DNA of 64,000 bases, from contig NZ_CP019329.1 of assembly GCF_001971705.1 (NCBI RefSeq), positions 1 through 64,000 on the forward strand. Direction: 5' to 3'. This stretch comes from Natronorubrum daqingense (GTDB taxonomy: Archaea > Halobacteriota > Halobacteria > Halobacteriales > Natrialbaceae). Positions 61,145 through 64,000 of this stretch are shown piece after piece (within the stretch, counting starts at the first letter, position 1; each line of letters opens with the position of its first letter). The translations under genes and the position numbers were made by a program. The notes beneath the pieces were generated by a model. The model was given only the letters and a program-made list of their open reading frames with translations, ran no database searches and was not told the origin of the DNA.

Positions 61145-61402
61145 CTATTCACCTCGAATCCGCCTCGAAATCTCCCACTTCAACTGTGGAACAATCCCAG
61201 ATTCGTAGGCGAAGACGACCGTTAGCGGGGCCAACACGAGGATTGCGCCTGTGACCCCGCCCTCGATATACGCAACAACCGGCGTTAAGGCGGCCCCCAT
61301 TCCGAACAGGAGCCCCGTCAGCGCCACGTCACCCAGCGACCAGCGTTCGTCGGCCGGTCCTGTCTTTGTGTCTTCCTCAGCGGTTGTGTTGTGATCGACC
61401 AT
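61145..61402 (-). CDS. two-helix membrane protein of the ATPase operon
   Basis: Protein of 85 aa starting MVDHNTTAEEDTKTGPADER. Two adjacent hydrophobic segments (VALTGLLFGMGAALTPVVAY and GAILVLAPLTVVFAY) are followed by a basic tail (KWEISRRIRGE), an inside-facing C-terminus. Gene spacing is 3 bp to the upstream 669-aa gene. Size and location suit a small component of a membrane-spanning apparatus. No family is recognised. Confidence 0.7.
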   Translation of the reverse strand: MVDHNTTAEEDTKTGPADERWSLGDVALTGLLFGMGAALTPVVAYIEGGVTGAILVLAPLTVVFAYESGIVPQLKWEISRRIRGE

Positions 61403-61405
61403 CGA

Positions 61406-63415
61406 TCACGCACCTCCCTCTGCGACTTCCGCTGGATCAGCACCGTCGAACAATGCTGCAGCACGCTCTGTCGGCACGAACCCGGTCAGACTGTCTCGAG
61501 GGTCAACCTCGGGGAGTTCGTACACTGGGTCGCCCTTCCGATCAGAGAATCGATCAGAGAACTGCGAGTGACGCTCCGACATATCGGGCAGTCGGTTCTT
61601 GTCCGCGGGGAAGACGAGCGTGATCTTTTGAACCTCGCCCGACGCGTCGACGAACTCGACGTCGCGCTCGTCGAGAACGTGGGCTTCCTCGACAAGATAG
61701 CGGTATTCCTCGCGAACAATCTCGGGGTCGTTCCCGAGGCGTTTCTCGATTCGAGACGACGTTGGCTGCTCGATCACCGACCACGCGAGTTCCGCTTTCG
61801 CAATTAAGTCGTCCTCGGAGCCCCGAACGGTCTCTTCGAGGTCGCGCTCAATTTCGGGCTCGAGGATGTTGTCTCGGTAGCCCTGCAGATTCGGCTTCAT
61901 TTGCGCCAGCGCACGGGCGTAGTGCTCCAGGTCGGACGGTGCGACACACTCATCGGAGACATGTTGGAACATCGTTCTCGAGGTTTTGCGAACGAACTCG
62001 TCGCGATTGTACGACGCGTAGCGACGGCCGGCGATGAATCCAATGTAAGCAGTCACGTCAGCCGTCTCGACGCGCTTGAACTGACCTGCACAGTCAACCC
62101 AGTGTGAGCGACTGGTATCAGCCCGATAGCTCTTGAGGCGGCGTTGACGGCGGCGCTTGACGAACCAGAACCAACTCAGTCCGATAATAGAACTCGTCGC
62201 CATGAACAGCAGGTAGACCAGTGGGTGTGTCCAGAGTCCGACGGCGAACACCTGCAGGACGAACGTGATGCCTGCTGGCACGCCGAACTTGAGCGCTGCA
62301 TCGCCCGTTCGGAACCCACTCTGGAGGTCCAGATACAGGTGCTTGATCTCCTCGTGGAAGCGCACTCGCCATGGGATTTCCCGGTCTTCGCGTGTGTTTG
62401 CAGGGTCAGATTCGTGTTGGTCGGAGCTGTAGTCGAACTCGAATTTGGGGTCAGCCATCACCTCGTGGACGGCGTCAGAGAGATCGATGGCCGCACGATA
62501 TCCCGTCTGGACGTTCTCGCGAAGCGTCGCTGCATCGGTACAACGGTCGTCTGGCGAGCCCGCAAGCTCGTCAAGTTCGGCACGAATTGCGTCGAGTTCC
62601 TGCTCGATTTGCTTGCACTCCTCGAGTAAGGCCTCGGCTTCGTTCACTGCCGCTTGCGAGTCGTCGTCCATCAGATCGACCATCGACGCCGCGTCACTGT
62701 CCGCGTCGAGAATCTTCGCGGGGTCGATCTCCCCCTCGAGTGCGTCATCGAGGAGCGCGTCAATCCGATCTGTTTTGCGGCCGTACTCGTCGACGAGAGT
62801 ACCGTGACGTTCAGTTAGTTCGAACAGGCGGTCGGTCTCTTCGTCGGCGTCGTCGACGAAATCGTCGTGGCCAAGATCGAAGTCATCGGCGTGGCAGACT
62901 TCCTCCCAGAAATCGACCGTGTCATCATCGTAGTCGCCCTCGAGTGCCGCATCGATTCGGTCTGCAATCTCGGCTTGCGTGTCCTCGGTTGAAGAGATGA
63001 CGCGCGTACAGCCATCGGTCGTCTGCACCTCTTCGCGAAGATGTTTGATCGTCTCCTCGGTCCAGCCAGTCACGCTCGCTGAAATGCGAGCGTAGCGCCC
63101 GCGTTTGAAGAACACCCAGCGTCGGGTGAACCACGCTGCAAGGACTGGGATCGTCCAGACGCTGGTGAGCACCTGGAGCAGTGGCCCCATGACCGGTTCG
63201 GACGAGCCCGAGGTATCGACTCGAGCGTTGAGGATGAGCCAAAAGCCCAGTGCAATGATGCCGAAGAGAACGAACACGACGAGCGTTGCGAGGCGTCGCG
63301 GTGCCTTCCGTGGATCGCCGAAGAGGCGGTTCGAGAGTCGGGTGAGCAACGACGCCGAGCCGTCGGTTGTCGTCTCTGGATCTGCTCGATCGAGGATGGA
63401 GAATCGTGATCGCAT
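61406..63415 (-). CDS. large membrane protein with central coiled coil
   Basis: Protein of 669 aa. An N-terminal pair of hydrophobic helices (about 42-65 and 80-100) is followed by an acidic helical region from 110 to 350 with many coiled-coil-like heptads (QIEQELDAIRAELDELAG). A second pair of helices (about 380-425) is followed by a soluble C-terminus with YASYNRDEFVRKTSRTMF. The architecture of two membrane parts and a long acidic stalk suits a scaffold of a DNA-transfer or envelope structure. It is the largest membrane gene of the operon and is 2 bp after the gene upstream. Confidence 0.72.
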   Translation of the reverse strand: MRSRFSILDRADPETTTDGSASLLTRLSNRLFGDPRKAPRRLATLVVFVLFGIIALGFWLILNARVDTSGSSEPVMGPLLQVLTSVWTIPVLAAWFTRRWVFFKRGRYARISASVTGWTEETIKHLREEVQTTDGCTRVISSTEDTQAEIADRIDAALEGDYDDDTVDFWEEVCHADDFDLGHDDFVDDADEETDRLFELTERHGTLVDEYGRKTDRIDALLDDALEGEIDPAKILDADSDAASMVDLMDDDSQAAVNEAEALLEECKQIEQELDAIRAELDELAGSPDDRCTDAATLRENVQTGYRAAIDLSDAVHEVMADPKFEFDYSSDQHESDPANTREDREIPWRVRFHEEIKHLYLDLQSGFRTGDAALKFGVPAGITFVLQVFAVGLWTHPLVYLLFMATSSIIGLSWFWFVKRRRQRRLKSYRADTSRSHWVDCAGQFKRVETADVTAYIGFIAGRRYASYNRDEFVRKTSRTMFQHVSDECVAPSDLEHYARALAQMKPNLQGYRDNILEPEIERDLEETVRGSEDDLIAKAELAWSVIEQPTSSRIEKRLGNDPEIVREEYRYLVEEAHVLDERDVEFVDASGEVQKITLVFPADKNRLPDMSERHSQFSDRFSDRKGDPVYELPEVDPRDSLTGFVPTERAAALFDGADPAEVAEGGA

Positions 63416-63417
63416 GG

Positions 63418-64000
63418 TTAGTCACCTCCAGCGGCGTGTCCGGTTGGCCCTGAACGCTGTTCTGGGCGGGCTGCGTTTGACGACGTTTCAGCGTGTTCGT
63501 ACTGCCGTTTCCCGGAGAGTCTGGCGTTCAACTCTTCGATCGTCCGGCGGGCTTCACGAACTTCGTTGCCGCGGTTGTACTCTTTCTCGGCTACCAACAG
63601 AGCGGATTCGATGTTTGAGAGGGCCGTCGTTGGGGCCAGTCGGCCCTCGAGAATCAGTGGTGAGAGCCACGTCTCGCTTCGCAACTGCTCGACGGTGAGC
63701 GGGTCGATCTCTTTCAGGTCGTCCACGCCGTGATGGGCAAAGACCACGTTGCCGTCATCGTCGTACTCGATCTCGCCGTCTCGGTTCGTTTTAACGATGC
63801 CTTTGCAGACGGCCTGGACCATGTTGTCGACCGTTTCAATATCGACTTCGCGCCAGTATCGGGCGGCGTTCGTCCCGATTTCGTCGACGTTCTGGAGTGA
63901 GTGTTTCGCCGCTGCATTCCGGCGTTTCTCGTAATCCTGTCGAATCACTTCACGCATGATCTCGCCACGCGATTCGACGCGCTGTTGCAGGCGGAGAATC
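63418..64000 (-). CDS. hypothetical protein, 5' end beyond window
   Basis: The frame reads through the window edge without a stop (ILRLQQRVESRGEIMREVIR), so the ATG at 63957 is probably internal. The visible 194 residues contain a conserved-looking stretch WREVDIETVDNMVQAVCKGIV, an acidic EYDDDGNVVFAHHGVDDL turn and LSPLILEGRLAPTTALSNIE. The end is low in complexity. It is the first visible gene of the operon that continues to the MCM-OB gene. Confidence 0.65.
   Translation of the reverse strand, partial: ILRLQQRVESRGEIMREVIRQDYEKRRNAAAKHSLQNVDEIGTNAARYWREVDIETVDNMVQAVCKGIVKTNRDGEIEYDDDGNVVFAHHGVDDLKEIDPLTVEQLRSETWLSPLILEGRLAPTTALSNIESALLVAEKEYNRGNEVREARRTIEELNARLSGKRQYEHAETSSNAARPEQRSGPTGHAAGGD

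Overview
The window is haloarchaeal (class Halobacteria). Predicted proteins are rich in Asp and Glu. Many genes belong to families typical of halophilic archaea: Bat/HTH_10 regulators, archaeal TrkA/TrkH, Orc1/Cdc6, MCM-type OB domains, IS4-family elements and IS1341-type TnpB. No rRNA, tRNA or CRISPR array was recognised. Much of the window reads as an accessory region or megaplasmid. It carries two copies of one IS4 element, a TnpB element, remnants of at least three other insertion sequences, an integrase, an orphan type IIG restriction-modification gene and a long cluster that looks like an integrated plasmid.

1-12 kb: An IS4 copy at 6-1398 truncates a decayed Bat-type regulator. Then come a zinc alcohol dehydrogenase, a TnpB element with a divergent 44-codon gene and 3' hairpins, a second HTH_10 regulator broken by one stop codon, and a frameshifted second IS4 copy in inverted orientation. 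A run of small haloarchaeal hypothetical genes follows.

12.3-19.2 kb: This is the most unusual island. It has a large DDE transposase-like gene, a shorter homologue that has lost two of three catalytic acids, a divergent winged-helix gene, a MarR/MazF-type toxin-antitoxin pair, a Cas4-like nuclease and an Orc1/Cdc6 initiator. Three genes (the dead transposase homologue, Cas4-like and Orc1) share a palindromic upstream motif, core GATTTCGGAAATC, 46-47 nt before the start codon. A second transposase-like plus divergent winged-helix pair lies at 26.9-29.5 kb.

19.3-26.5 kb: Ion and stress module: a UspA protein, an APC transporter fused to two Usp domains, an Lrp-type regulator fused to a TrkA_C domain, and a uspA-trkA-trkH operon for potassium uptake.

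30-45 kb: Metal and thiol region: SCO1, a TlpA-like thioredoxin, CcdA, two P1B-type ATPases around a CPBP protease, a polyferredoxin membrane protein, a ZIP transporter with a DtxR-type regulator, and an ACR3-like permease. Remnants of IS5, TnpB and IS110 elements are scattered among them.

45.5-52 kb: A tyrosine recombinase, a 329-bp mini-element with 16-bp terminal inverted repeats around a small ribbon-helix-helix-like gene, and a 1204-aa type IIG enzyme. The enzyme gene is bracketed by a 133-bp near-perfect direct repeat derived from the 3' end of the mini-element.

52-64 kb: A compact plasmid-like block. It has a toprim-like protein, a stand-alone MCM N-terminal (OB/zinc) protein without an AAA+ domain, two paralogous ATPases with an unusual RGKDS P-loop, and several membrane proteins in one head-to-tail operon. 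In the convergent gap between the first two genes lies a dense cluster of GGACA/TGTCC repeats, a candidate replication origin or partition site.
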